Source: Bacteroidales bacterium
GTDB lineage: Bacteria > Bacteroidota > Bacteroidia > Bacteroidales > UBA932
Direction of reading: 5' to 3'
Assembly (NCBI GenBank): GCA_017509755.1
Contig: JAFWOY010000026.1
Location: forward strand, 1 to 64,000
DNA length: 64,000 nucleotides
Each line of letters starts with the position of its first letter. The first letter of the stretch is position 1. The notes below the pieces were generated by a model. It worked only from the letters and a program-made list of their open reading frames with translations, made no database searches and was not told the origin of the DNA. The translations under genes were made by a program, and so were the position numbers. This document shows positions 40,864 to 49,622 of the stretch, piece after piece.

Positions 40864-41331
40864 ATGAAGGACACCTGTCATCGAAAAGCGCATTGCCCGT
40901 ATGCCGCCCTGCTGTTGGCGGCCTTTTTGCTCGCGGCCTGTGCCGGGGTCGAGATTCCCACAGGGTTACAAGGCCTGCGGGGCAGCCCTGCTTCCGCCTA
41001 CATCCAGGATTTCGTCATCTACAACATCAGCGGCACGGTGCAGGACGAACAGGGCCAGCCGCTTCCGGGCATCCAGGTTTTCCTCGCCGGCAAATTCCTC
41101 AACACGGAGACGGCAACGTTCGGCAAGACCGACTGGCCGCTCGATACAGTCCAGACGGCGAGGGACGGCCGCTTCCAATCTTCGAAACGGGAAACCCTTT
41201 GCCCGTATCTCCAAGCCATTGCTGTCGATCCCGCCAACCAGTACCGCCCGGATACCCTCGTCTATCACCTCGCCGGCAATTCAGCTGTCCTCCAGATCGA
41301 ACTCCCGTCATTCTCCTTAAAAAAGAAATAG
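40864..41331 (+). CDS. Lipoprotein with carboxypeptidase-regulatory-like domain (radical-SAM-associated lipoprotein type?)
   Basis: A 155-residue exported lipoprotein; the lipobox is LLAAC after a hydrophobic stretch. Residues ~50-80 read YNISGTVQDEQGQPLPGIQV, a CarboxypepD-regulatory-like beta-sandwich start. The pattern of a short Pro/Ser-rich stretch then this domain recalls the Bacteroidota lipoproteins annotated as radical-SAM-associated, which often sit near MauE/DoxX genes. No radical SAM gene is adjacent here. I chose the ATG at 40864. It is the last gene of the 39.4-41.3 kb cluster, 57 bp after the MauE-like gene. Confidence 0.7.
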   Translation: MKDTCHRKAHCPYAALLLAAFLLAACAGVEIPTGLQGLRGSPASAYIQDFVIYNISGTVQDEQGQPLPGIQVFLAGKFLNTETATFGKTDWPLDTVQTARDGRFQSSKRETLCPYLQAIAVDPANQYRPDTLVYHLAGNSAVLQIELPSFSLKKK

Positions 41332-41350
41332 ATTTTTTGTATTTTTGACG

Positions 41351-41358
41351 TACCTTTG
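41351..41358 (+). promoter_or_regulatory. -7 element of lysA
   Basis: TACCTTTG, 30 bp upstream of the lysA ATG at 41389. No clear -33 element. Confidence 0.55.
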
Positions 41359-41388
41359 TGGGCTATATCGAAAATACAAGAAAACCCT

Positions 41389-42549
41389 ATGATCACGAAA
41401 GAGCAGATTGAAGCCTTCGGCACCATCGAGACTCCTTTCTATTTCTATGATATGGATCTCCTGCGCCAGACGCTGGAGATCTACAAAAAGCAGATCAACC
41501 GATATGGCTGGCATGCGCATTACGCGATGAAAGCCAACGCCAACGACCGGATCCTCGCGACCATCCGCGACTTCGGTCTGGGCGCTGACTGCGTGAGCGG
41601 CAACGAGGTGAAACTGGCCGTCAAGTCGGGCTTCGATCCGCAGAAGATCGTCTATGCCGGTGTCGGCAAATCGGACAAGGAGATCAAGGCCGCCCTCCGG
41701 GCCGGCATTTTCAGCTTCAACTGCGAAAGCGTGCCGGAAATCCGCATCATCAACGACCTGGCCGCCAGCATGGGCCGCAAAGCCCGGATTTCCATCCGGG
41801 TCAATCCCGATATCGATGCGCACACCCATAAATACATAAGCACGGGACTCAAAGAGAACAAATTCGGCATCAGTCCCTGGGCCTTCCAGGACGTGACCGA
41901 CCTGCTTGCCCAGTGCCCGAACCTCGAATTGCTCGGCCTGCATTTCCATGTGGGCTCGCAGATTACCGAACTGCCGGTCTTCGCGCTGCTGTGCCGGCGC
42001 ATCGAGGAGTTGCAGCAGTGGTTCATCGCGCACAATGTCCCCATCGCCAACATCAACCTCGGCGGTGGCCTCGGCGTGAACTACCAGGATCCGAACGGCG
42101 ATCCCATCGCACATTTCGAAGCCTATTTCGACATCATCCACAAGAACCTGGTGGTGCGTCCGGGCCAGCAAGTGCATTTCGAGCCGGGGCGCGCCCTCGT
42201 CGCCCAGTGCGGGCACCTCATCAGCCGCGTACTGTATGTAAAAGTCGGCCGCGAGAAGAAATTCGCCATCCTCGACGCCGGCATGAACGACCTCATCCGT
42301 CCGTCCCTTTACCAGGCCTGGCACGACATCGAGAATCTGACTTCCAACGGGCGCAAGTTGCGCTACGACGTCGTGGGCCCGGTCTGCGAATCGAGCGACT
42401 GCTGGGGCCAGAAGCGGCTTGTAAACACCTGCAAGCGGGGCGACCTCGTGGCCATCCACTCCGCCGGAGCCTATGGTCAGGTGATGGCGATGCGCTACAA
42501 CCAGCGCGATCTGGCGAAAGCCGTGTATTCCGATGATTTGAAGAAGTAG
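41389..42549 (+). CDS. lysA: Diaminopimelate decarboxylase
   Basis: A 386-residue PLP enzyme for the last step of lysine synthesis, meso-diaminopimelate to lysine. The PLP lysine is Lys48 in YAMKANAND. HFHVGSQI, the phosphate-binding GGGLGVNY, EPGRALVAQ and the second-subunit motif CESSDCWG are all present. I chose the ATG at 41389 since the family begins just before the TPFYFYD strand; the upstream extension covers the promoter. It lies 9 bp before ffh and is probably co-transcribed with it. Confidence 0.94.
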   Translation: MITKEQIEAFGTIETPFYFYDMDLLRQTLEIYKKQINRYGWHAHYAMKANANDRILATIRDFGLGADCVSGNEVKLAVKSGFDPQKIVYAGVGKSDKEIKAALRAGIFSFNCESVPEIRIINDLAASMGRKARISIRVNPDIDAHTHKYISTGLKENKFGISPWAFQDVTDLLAQCPNLELLGLHFHVGSQITELPVFALLCRRIEELQQWFIAHNVPIANINLGGGLGVNYQDPNGDPIAHFEAYFDIIHKNLVVRPGQQVHFEPGRALVAQCGHLISRVLYVKVGREKKFAILDAGMNDLIRPSLYQAWHDIENLTSNGRKLRYDVVGPVCESSDCWGQKRLVNTCKRGDLVAIHSAGAYGQVMAMRYNQRDLAKAVYSDDLKK

Positions 42550-42558
42550 AAGAGCATT

Positions 42559-43890
42559 ATGTTTGAGAACCTAACCGACAGACTGGAAAAATCGTTCCGG
42601 CTCATCAAGGGCCAGGGCAGGATCACGGAGGTCAATATCTCCGAAACCATGAAGGACGTGCGCAAGGCACTCCTCGATGCCGACGTAAGCTATAAGATTG
42701 CCAAGACGTTCTGCGACGAAGTCAAGCAGAAGGCCATCGGCCAGGACGTGCTCAAGGCCGTCCGGCCGGAGCAGATGATGATCAAGATCGTCCACGACGA
42801 ACTGGCCGAACTGATGGGCAGCGAAGCCTCCGACATCCACGTCAAGGGCAATCCCGGCATCGTGCTCGTGGCCGGCCTCAACGGTTCCGGTAAGACCACT
42901 TTCTGCGGCAAACTCGCCCTCAACCTCAAGAGCAAACGCGGCATGAAGGTGCTGGTCGCCGCCTGCGATACCTTCCGTCCTGCCGCCATCGAGCAGTTGA
43001 AGACGCTCTGCGGACAGATCCAGGTGGAGTGCTATAGCGAAGACGGCGTCAAGGATCCTATCCAGATTGCCCAGAACGCCATCTCGAAAGCCCGCCGGGA
43101 AGGCTTTTCCGTCGTTGTCATCGATACCGCCGGCCGCCTGGCGGTCGATCAGGCGCTGATGGACGAGATCTCCGCCCTGCACCAGGCCGTCCGTCCGACC
43201 GAAACGCTGTTCGTGGTCGATGCCATGACCGGTCAGGATGCCGTAGAGACAGCCAAGGCTTTCAACGACAGGCTCGACTTCGACGGTGTCGTGCTCACCA
43301 AGATGGATGGTGACACCCGTGGCGGTGCCGCCCTTTCCATCAAGGCCGTGGTCGGCAAACCCATCAAGTTCGTCTCCTCGGGCGAAAAGATGGAAGCCCT
43401 TGACATCTTCTATCCGAAACGTATCGCCGACCGGATCCTCGGCATGGGTGACGTGGTCACCCTCGTGGAGAAGGCGCAGGAGCAGTTCGATGAGGAAGAG
43501 GCCCGCAAACTGCACAAGAAGATTGCCCGTGACCAGTTCACCCTCCAGGATTTCTACGACCAGATCCAGCAGATCAAGAAGATGGGCAACATCAAGGACC
43601 TGGCTTCCATGATTCCGGGTGTCGGCAAGGCCCTGCGCGACGTGGACATCGACAACAGTTCGTTCAAGCAGACCGAGGCCATCATCCTTTCGATGACACC
43701 CTACGAGAAAGAGAATCCGACGATGATCAACGGCAGCCGCCGCAAGCGCATCGCGGCCGGCAGCGGAACCACGCTGGCCGAAGTCAACCGGCTGCTGAAA
43801 CAATTTGAAAGCACCCGCAAGGTGATGAAGAACATGACGACCACCAACCCGATGGCCGCCCGCCTGATGAAAAAGAAAAAACGCAGATAA
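42559..43890 (+). CDS. ffh: Signal recognition particle protein Ffh
   Basis: A 443-residue SRP GTPase that binds signal peptides of nascent membrane and secreted proteins. It has an N-terminal helical N domain, then G1 GLNGSGKTT, G3 DTAGRL and G4 TKMDGDTRGG. The Met-rich M domain from ~300 binds 4.5S RNA (TMINGSRRKRIAAGSG is the RNA-binding helix) and ends in a Lys-rich tail. Length and order are normal. The downstream gene starts directly at its stop codon. No 4.5S RNA gene was recognised in the window. Confidence 0.97.
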   Translation: MFENLTDRLEKSFRLIKGQGRITEVNISETMKDVRKALLDADVSYKIAKTFCDEVKQKAIGQDVLKAVRPEQMMIKIVHDELAELMGSEASDIHVKGNPGIVLVAGLNGSGKTTFCGKLALNLKSKRGMKVLVAACDTFRPAAIEQLKTLCGQIQVECYSEDGVKDPIQIAQNAISKARREGFSVVVIDTAGRLAVDQALMDEISALHQAVRPTETLFVVDAMTGQDAVETAKAFNDRLDFDGVVLTKMDGDTRGGAALSIKAVVGKPIKFVSSGEKMEALDIFYPKRIADRILGMGDVVTLVEKAQEQFDEEEARKLHKKIARDQFTLQDFYDQIQQIKKMGNIKDLASMIPGVGKALRDVDIDNSSFKQTEAIILSMTPYEKENPTMINGSRRKRIAAGSGTTLAEVNRLLKQFESTRKVMKNMTTTNPMAARLMKKKKRR

Positions 43891-44790
43891 TTGGCAGGAC
43901 TCCGACGATATTGTTTAAGTGACTCCCCGCTCCGGCCCCGGCTCGAGGAGATTTTCCGTACGCTTCCGCAGCGCACTGTCTCGCTTGTCGGACAGGCTCC
44001 GCTGGGCGGTTCGCAGGTAGCCGAATGGGATTTCGAGTCTCCGGAATCCTGGCGCTGGCATGCCGGCATCATCGCCGACGACCTCACACAAGATTCGGAG
44101 GGACAGATGCGGCAGATCTTCGAGAAATACGAACGGATGCTGGCGACCGAATTCATGACGGTTGCCGACCATTGCCTGCGCACCTGGATCTTCGTCCGCG
44201 ACATCGACCACAACTATGCCGGCGTCGTACGCGGCCGCAAGGATTATTTCGAAACCATCGGCCTTACCCCGGAGACCCATTTCATTGCCAGTACCGGCAT
44301 CGCGGGCACACACGCCAACCCGCAAGTCCTCGTCATGATGGACGCGCTGGCCATCCCCGATGTCGATCCCGCCTCGATCCGCTACCTCAAGGGCGGCTCT
44401 CACCTCAGTCCGACAGCCGACTATGGCGTCACTTTCGAGAGAGGTACTTCATTCTCCTATGAAGGACTGCGCTACACGCTGATCAGCGGCACCGCCAGCA
44501 TCGACAACCACGGGCAGGTCCTCTACCCGGAAAGTGTGGAGAAACAGACGCTCCGCATGCTTGAGAACATCCGCGTTCTCCTGGCGGAGGACGGCGCCGA
44601 CTTCCGGCAGGTTCCGACCGCGCTGGTTTATCTGCGCAATCCGGGAGACGCACCGGCCGTTCGTATGATCCTCGACCGGGAACTCCCCTGCCTCGACTAC
44701 CTGCTCCTCCACGCCCCTGTCTGCCGCCCCACCTGGCTGGTCGAAATGGAGTGCGTCGCCGTCCGGCCATGTTCTCCCCAAGTGCCATAA
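43891..44790 (+). CDS. RidA/YjgF-superfamily, chorismatase-like protein
   Basis: A 299-residue protein. The C-terminal half is a RidA-like fold (ISGTASIDNHGQVLYPESVE, then LENIRVLL). The N-terminal half contains HFIASTGIAGTHANPQVL and HLSPTADYGVTFERGT, motifs shared with the FkbO/Hyg5 chorismatase group. Bacteroidota members are usually annotated as L-PSP endoribonuclease-like; chorismate hydrolysis is possible but unproven. The start codon is TTG, placed immediately after the ffh stop; the first in-frame ATG would remove conserved sequence. Its last 22 bp overlap the truncated acyltransferase. Confidence 0.75.
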   Translation: MAGLRRYCLSDSPLRPRLEEIFRTLPQRTVSLVGQAPLGGSQVAEWDFESPESWRWHAGIIADDLTQDSEGQMRQIFEKYERMLATEFMTVADHCLRTWIFVRDIDHNYAGVVRGRKDYFETIGLTPETHFIASTGIAGTHANPQVLVMMDALAIPDVDPASIRYLKGGSHLSPTADYGVTFERGTSFSYEGLRYTLISGTASIDNHGQVLYPESVEKQTLRMLENIRVLLAEDGADFRQVPTALVYLRNPGDAPAVRMILDRELPCLDYLLLHAPVCRPTWLVEMECVAVRPCSPQVP

Positions 44791-45209
44791 ACACAGGGAG
44801 GCAGGTCTGCCTTGACTTCGCCAAAGTCTTCGCCCTCTTCTGGATGGTCCTGAGCCATCCCTTCGAATATGCCTGGCTGGACGTTTCGCAAGGCCTGCCC
44901 TGGTTCATTACGTTTATCGGCGCACACGCGCTTTCCGCACCGGTGTTCATGCTCTGCATGGGCATCGGCTATTTCCTGCTGCGCAACGCGCCCGCAGGAC
45001 TGGTGCGGCAGATTGTCCGGATTGCCTCCGATGTACAACGTATCTATCTGCTGCAGTGGCTGATCATTATCTGGATCATAGCGGCGCTCCTGGTCAATGT
45101 GTTGCACGTCCTTTTCACAGACCATACCCTCACCCTGGCCGGATTCGGTGTCTTGCTTGCGTCAGTTTACCTGGCACGGGTCCGACCTTTCTCGAAAATT
45201 CGGCTATAA
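44769..45209 (+). pseudogene. Truncated acyltransferase-like membrane protein
   Basis: A 146-residue reading frame that starts inside the end of the RidA-like gene. It reads RQVCLDFAKVFALFWMVLSH, then three more membrane helices, resembling the N-terminal third of acyltransferase-3/DUF1624 (heparan-glucosaminide acetyltransferase-like) proteins of ~350-400 residues. It stops at 45209 after ARVRPFSKIRL, only 6 bp inside the 3' end of the convergent pdxB. The missing C-terminal helices suggest a deletion joining it to pdxB. A genuine short membrane protein cannot be excluded. Confidence 0.6.
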
Positions 45210-46169
45210 CTGATCGTTGCGGTAGGCGTAGTGACTGCGCAGGAACTCGAAAGATGAAGGATCCTGGCGGAGAGCTGCATCGTCGCGACGGATGTCGTAG
45301 GGCTCTTGCGGAAGTGCAACACCCGTGACACGGAACGCTTGCAGGGGTTCGATTCCGAAATGACGGCCCACTGCCTGGACAACAGCCTGTGTCCCATTGA
45401 TTTTCCCTTGGATGGAATAGCCTGCGATGTGCGGTGTGGCCAAGTCGGCGACCGCCAGCAAGGCCAGGTTGATGTCGGGCTCGTTTTTCCAGACATCCAG
45501 GACGAGGCGGTACAGACGCGGACGGGCGGCAAGCAGCGCGTTTTCATCGACCACTTCCCCGCGGGAAGCATTGATGAAAGACGCTCCTGATTTCATGGCT
45601 GCGAAAAAGGCCGCGTCCGCGAAATCGCGGTTCTCCGGCCAAAGTGGAATGTGCAACGTGACGATGTCGGAAGCAGCCAGCAATTCGGGCAGCGGTGTGA
45701 AGGCCGCAGAGCCTTCTGCCGCTTCACGCGGAGGATCGTTGAGCAACACCCGCAGGCCTGCACGCGCCGCGGCATCTGCAACGAGCGAACCGACATGCCC
45801 GACACCGACGATGCCAAGCGTGGCACCAGGCCGGTCGAGGGACAACGCGCGCAAAGCCGCCAGCACGTATTGTGCCACAGCCGCCGCATTGCAGCCGGGT
45901 GCCGAGACGACGGCAATCCCTTGAGCCGCACAATAGGCCATGTCGATATGATCGGTGCCGATCGTAGCTGTCGCCACCAGTTTTACGGATGATCCCGCCA
46001 GAAGCTGTGCGTCGCACCGGGTCCGAGTCCGGACAACCAACGCTACAGCATCACGCACATCACGGGCCACAATGGCCCGGCCCGCCAGATAGCGTACCTT
46101 GAACCAAGGTTCAAAGACCCCCGCAATGAACGGGATATCCCGATCGACGACAATGGTACGGCCCGTCAT
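45204..46169 (-). CDS. pdxB: 4-Phosphoerythronate dehydrogenase
   Basis: A 321-residue NAD-dependent 2-hydroxyacid dehydrogenase of the DXP-dependent vitamin B6 pathway, 4-phosphoerythronate to 2-oxo-3-hydroxy-4-phosphobutanoate. Visible are ATATIGTDHID, APGCNAAAVAQYVL, the Rossmann loop GIVGVGHVG and the catalytic-His region DVWKNEP to TPHIAGYSIQGK, where GYS-GK is PdxB-specific. Length is near the family size, with a short C-terminal dimer domain. It is the third gene of the recF-DUF721-pdxB set, overlapping DUF721 by 4 bp. Its 3' end overlaps the truncated acyltransferase by 6 bp. Confidence 0.9.
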   Translation of the reverse strand: MTGRTIVVDRDIPFIAGVFEPWFKVRYLAGRAIVARDVRDAVALVVRTRTRCDAQLLAGSSVKLVATATIGTDHIDMAYCAAQGIAVVSAPGCNAAAVAQYVLAALRALSLDRPGATLGIVGVGHVGSLVADAAARAGLRVLLNDPPREAAEGSAAFTPLPELLAASDIVTLHIPLWPENRDFADAAFFAAMKSGASFINASRGEVVDENALLAARPRLYRLVLDVWKNEPDINLALLAVADLATPHIAGYSIQGKINGTQAVVQAVGRHFGIEPLQAFRVTGVALPQEPYDIRRDDAALRQDPSSFEFLRSHYAYRNDQL

Positions 46170-46467
46170 GTCAAGTCAGTTTCAATTGATTGACATAGGC
46201 GCCCTTCAGCTTGGCATTGAGCCGGAGCCGGATGGCCTCGGCCTGCAGCTGCAAGTGCGCCCGCACGACGGAAGAACGGATCCGGCAGGTCAGCACACCG
46301 TTTTTGAACGAATGATACGAAGTGCAGGGGCCCAAAGCCACAGACCCCACCGTCATCCGGTCCCAAACCGTAAAGATGCGCGCCTGGAGCAGGCCTTCCT
46401 CCAAATGGGATTCCTGCACATAAGCGGCGATGGCTTCGCCGATGCTGCGGGTAGCTTCGCGTTTCAT
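46166..46467 (-). CDS. DUF721 (DciA-like) protein
   Basis: A ~100-residue basic protein starting MKREATRSIGEAIAAYVQE. It contains VWDRMTVGSVALGPCTSYHS and LTCRIRSSVVRAHLQLQAEA, the DUF721 pattern (helix, then a KH-like beta region). DUF721 proteins include DciA, the replicative helicase operator of many bacteria, and are typically next to recF or gyrB in Bacteroidota. The start overlaps the recF stop by 4 bp and the stop overlaps the pdxB start by 4 bp. Confidence 0.85.
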
Positions 46468-47558
46468 TCGGCGGTGATCTGACCGGATTCCACGAAAAAG
46501 CTCCGGCAAGGCGCATCAATGCTGCGGGCAACCTTGTCGAGCCTGACTTTATTACTGTCTGTCAAGAAGATCTGGCCGAAATCAAGGGTCGAGACCAAGG
46601 CCAGCAGATCTTCCACCCGCTGCATGTCGAGTTTGTCGAACACGTCGTCAAGCAACAGGATCGGCGTCTGTCCGTAAATCTCCCGGACAAAACGGAACTG
46701 GGCCAGTTTCATGGCCAGCAGAAAACTCTTCTGCTGCCCCTGCGAACCGCAGCGCCGCAGCGGATGGCCGTCCAGCCGGAACTGCAGGTCATCGCGCTGG
46801 ATGCCCGCGGTCGTATAATGCAGTACCCGTTCCTTGTCCGCCTCGCGGGCGAACAGTTCTTCAAGCGTCGTGCCGTCCAAATCGGAACGATAGGCCAGGT
46901 CCACCGCTTCTTTCCCTTGCGAGAGCTGCCTGTAAAAGTCCTGGACCAGCGGACGAAGCTGTTCACAGAGATCCCTGCGGCGCTGGTGCACATAGGCGGC
47001 ATGCGGAGCCATCCGTTCGGAAAAAGTCTCCAGCAGAAGATCCGGCATGGCTTCTTCTTTCAGCAGCCGGTTGCGCTGCAGCAGCAGCTGGTTGTAGGCC
47101 TGGATGTGCTGCAGATACGACCGGTCGATCTGGGACAGGATGAAATTGAGGTACTTGCGGCGTTCTTCACCCGTATCGTTGATAAGAACCGAATCGAGCG
47201 GGGAAACCATCACCACCGGCAGCAGGCCGATGTGTTCCGAAAAACGCGCATAGGCCTTGGCTCCGCGCCGAAAGGCCTTTTCCCCACCCCGCTTCACGGA
47301 TGCGGTGATTTTCTCCTCCGTCCCGTTGTCCATCTGGTAGTAGCCGCAGAGGGTCGCTTCCGGAGCGCCGTAGGCATAGACATACTGGTCGGAAGACGAG
47401 AAATAGCTCTTGGTCATCGACAGGTAATAGACAGCATCGAGCAGGTTGGTCTTGCCGGCTCCGTTGCTGCCGTAGATGTAGTTGACCTTGGGCGAGAACG
47501 GGATATCCGCTTCCGCGATATTCTTGAAATCGTGCAGGATGACTCTGTTTAAAAACAT
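46464..47558 (-). CDS. recF: DNA replication and repair protein RecF
   Basis: A 364-residue SMC-like ATPase that helps load RecA at gaps. Walker A is YGSNGAGKTNLLDAV near residue 33. The signature region is GCGSQGQQKS, with CGSQGQQK matching the RecF C-loop, and Walker B is LLLDDVFDKLD. I chose the ATG at 47558 because MFLNRVILHDFKN is the normal RecF beginning; a longer reading frame upstream runs over the promoter of the divergent gene. It is the first gene of the recF-DUF721-pdxB operon. Confidence 0.95.
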   Translation of the reverse strand: MFLNRVILHDFKNIAEADIPFSPKVNYIYGSNGAGKTNLLDAVYYLSMTKSYFSSSDQYVYAYGAPEATLCGYYQMDNGTEEKITASVKRGGEKAFRRGAKAYARFSEHIGLLPVVMVSPLDSVLINDTGEERRKYLNFILSQIDRSYLQHIQAYNQLLLQRNRLLKEEAMPDLLLETFSERMAPHAAYVHQRRRDLCEQLRPLVQDFYRQLSQGKEAVDLAYRSDLDGTTLEELFAREADKERVLHYTTAGIQRDDLQFRLDGHPLRRCGSQGQQKSFLLAMKLAQFRFVREIYGQTPILLLDDVFDKLDMQRVEDLLALVSTLDFGQIFLTDSNKVRLDKVARSIDAPCRSFFVESGQITAE

Positions 47559-47592
47559 GTTAAAATCTTCTGCCACAAATGTACGAAATAAT

Positions 47593-47623
47593 CTTGGGGA
47601 TTCCCATTTTTGTTGTAAATTTG
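47593..47623 (+). promoter_or_regulatory. Promoter of the TPR-protein/yebC/decarboxylase run
   Basis: CTTG (47593-47596), 19 bp, TAAATTTG (47616-47623), then an ~85-nt leader to the ATG at 47713. Confidence 0.6.
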
Positions 47624-47712
47624 CGGATTGTGTCAAAAAACGCAAAAATGCCTTTCGGGGGCTTTCCCAGAGGGATTTAAGTGAAACAAAAAACAAAAAA
47701 TACAAAGTAAAA

Positions 47713-48387
47713 ATGGCAAAGAACAATCAAAAGGAAGCTCAACAGGAACAGGTCGCGACGACCGTTTCCGGTGTTGAGGAATTTTTCAAGAAAAATCAGA
47801 AATGGATTGAGTGGGCGCTCCTTGCCCTCGTAGTCGTCATCCTGGGCATTTTCGCCATCAACCGCTGGGTCATCGCCCCGGCCAAGGCGGAAGCGCAGGC
47901 CCAGCTTTTCCCGGCCGAGCAGCTTTTCCGCGACGGAAATTTTGAAGCCGCCCTCAACGGCGACGGCAACAACCTGGGCTTAACCGACATCATCGCCAAC
48001 TACGGCAAGAAGGCCGGCAAGGCTGTCTATCTCTATGCAGGTCTCTGCAACCTCCAGCTTGGCAACAACGAGGAAGCCATCGCCAACCTCTCCAAATACA
48101 ACGTAAAGGACAAGATCATGCAGGGCCGCGCCTACTGCGCGATCGGCGACGCCTATTCCAACCTGAAGGATTACGCCAATGCCCTCTCCTTCTACAAGAA
48201 AGCCGCTGCCCTGGGTGAGAACGAACTGACCCCGGGTTACCTCCTCAAAGCCGCCCTCGTCTCCGAGGAGACCGGCGACAAGGCCGGCGCCCTGAAACTC
48301 TACAAGGAGATCGAGACCAAGTATCCCCAGACCATCGAAGGATACGATATCCAGAAATACATCTCCCGCATTGAAAACCAGCAATAA
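47713..48387 (+). CDS. Membrane-anchored TPR-repeat protein
   Basis: A 224-residue protein. Residues 1-35 are hydrophilic with a charged start. One membrane helix (WALLALVVVILGIFAI) spans ~38-55. The remainder is helical TPR-like repeats (GKAVYLYAGLCNLQLGNNEE, YANALSFYKKAAALGENEL, DKAGALKLYKEIE). Bacteroidota often carry such a YfgM/CpoB-like tetratricopeptide protein next to housekeeping genes; it may act as an ancillary chaperone. The ATG at 47713 follows a promoter at 47593-47623. The yebC gene follows after 8 bp. Confidence 0.85.
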   Translation: MAKNNQKEAQQEQVATTVSGVEEFFKKNQKWIEWALLALVVVILGIFAINRWVIAPAKAEAQAQLFPAEQLFRDGNFEAALNGDGNNLGLTDIIANYGKKAGKAVYLYAGLCNLQLGNNEEAIANLSKYNVKDKIMQGRAYCAIGDAYSNLKDYANALSFYKKAAALGENELTPGYLLKAALVSEETGDKAGALKLYKEIETKYPQTIEGYDIQKYISRIENQQ

Positions 48388-48395
48388 GACCAACC

Positions 48396-49142
48396 ATGGG
48401 AAGAGCCTTTGAATTCCGCAAGGAAAGAAAGTTCAAACGTTGGGGCCACATGGCCAAGACGTTTACCAAGATCGGCAAGGAGATCACCATCGCCGTCAAG
48501 AACGGCGGTCCGGATGTAACCGGCAACCCGCGTCTGCGCGCCCTCCTCCAGACGGCCCGCAGCGAGAACATGCCGAAGGAAAACATCGAACGTGCCATCA
48601 AGAAGGCCACCGACAAGGACCAGGCCGACTATAAGGAAGTAGTGTACGAGGGTTACGGTCCCCACGGCGTGGCCATCCTCGTGGAAACCGCTACCGACAA
48701 CACCAACCGCACCGTAGCCAACGTCCGCAGCTATTTCAACAAGTTCGGCGGCAGCCTCGGCACCTCGGGCAGCGTGGCGTTCATGTTCGACCACAAGTGC
48801 GTCTTCAAGATCAAGAACAGCCCGGACATCGACCTCGAAGAACTCGAGCTCGAACTGATCGACTTCGGCGCCGATGAAGTGTTCGTCGACGAGTTCGAGA
48901 ACAAGGACGGCGACACGGAAGAAGTCATCACCATCTACGGCGAATACACCGCTTTCAACAACATCCAGAAATACATCGAGGACAAGGGCTACGAACTTGT
49001 CTCGGCCGGTTTCGACCGTTTCCCCAACGGCGAGATGAAGCACCTGGCCGCCGAAGAGCGCGGCGATCTCGACAAACTGCTCGAGAAACTCGAGGAGGAC
49101 GACGACGTCCAGAATGTATTCCACAACCTGGCAGACGAATAA
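48396..49142 (+). CDS. yebC: YebC/PmpR family protein
   Basis: A 248-residue protein of the YebC/PmpR family (TACO1-like). These are DNA-binding regulators in some bacteria and ribosome-associated translation factors relieving polyproline stalls in others. The N-terminal MGRAFEFRKERKFKRWGHMA begins the family pattern, then GNPRLRALLQTARSENMPKE; VYEGYGPHGVAILVE and the acidic C-terminal domain (YTAFNNIQKYIEDKG) follow. Length is normal. It is 8 bp after the TPR gene and 27 bp before the epimerase gene. Confidence 0.95.
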   Translation: MGRAFEFRKERKFKRWGHMAKTFTKIGKEITIAVKNGGPDVTGNPRLRALLQTARSENMPKENIERAIKKATDKDQADYKEVVYEGYGPHGVAILVETATDNTNRTVANVRSYFNKFGGSLGTSGSVAFMFDHKCVFKIKNSPDIDLEELELELIDFGADEVFVDEFENKDGDTEEVITIYGEYTAFNNIQKYIEDKGYELVSAGFDRFPNGEMKHLAAEERGDLDKLLEKLEEDDDVQNVFHNLADE

Positions 49143-49169
49143 ACAAAAACTACTAAATCCTTACATATT

Positions 49170-49583
49170 ATGAATCTCACACACATCGAGCACCTCGGAA
49201 TCGCGGTCAAGTCGCTGGAAGAGGCTATTCCTTATTATGAAAATGTACTCGGCCTGAAATGCTACGCCGTCGAAGAAGTCACCGACCAGAAAGTGAAGAC
49301 CGCTTTCTTCAAGATCGGCCAGACCAAGATCGAACTCCTCGAGCCCACCTGCCCGGAGAGCACCATCGCCGGTTTCATCGAGAAACGCGGTGAAGGCATC
49401 CACCACCTTGCATTCGCGACCGACGATGTGGCAGCCTGCCTCGCAGAAGCTGAAGAGAAAGGTGTCCGCCTGATCGACAAGGCCCCGCGCCCGGGTGCCG
49501 AGCAGATGATGATCGCCTTCATCCACCCGAAGTCCACCAAGGGTGTCCTCACCGAATTCTGCATGCCCAAGACGCAGGAGTAA
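49170..49583 (+). CDS. mce: Methylmalonyl-CoA epimerase
   Basis: A 137-residue glyoxalase/VOC-fold metal enzyme interconverting (R)- and (S)-methylmalonyl-CoA. Family metal ligands are in THIEHLGIAVKSLEEAI (His), IELLEPT (Glu region) and EGIHHLAFATDD (His); the final Glu is in LTEFC. The size is exact for the family. It is the first gene of the cluster making propionyl-CoA from methylmalonyl-CoA with sodium export, so it supplies the right stereoisomer. Confidence 0.94.
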   Translation: MNLTHIEHLGIAVKSLEEAIPYYENVLGLKCYAVEEVTDQKVKTAFFKIGQTKIELLEPTCPESTIAGFIEKRGEGIHHLAFATDDVAACLAEAEEKGVRLIDKAPRPGAEQMMIAFIHPKSTKGVLTEFCMPKTQE

Positions 49584-49622
49584 GCGACCCGAATCCCGAA
49601 CACAAACTAAAGCATATATCCA

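Noticed and set aside
42559..44790. 4.5S/SRP RNA or other ncRNA near ffh
   Set aside because: Genes are packed without intergenic space, so no room for an RNA gene was seen.
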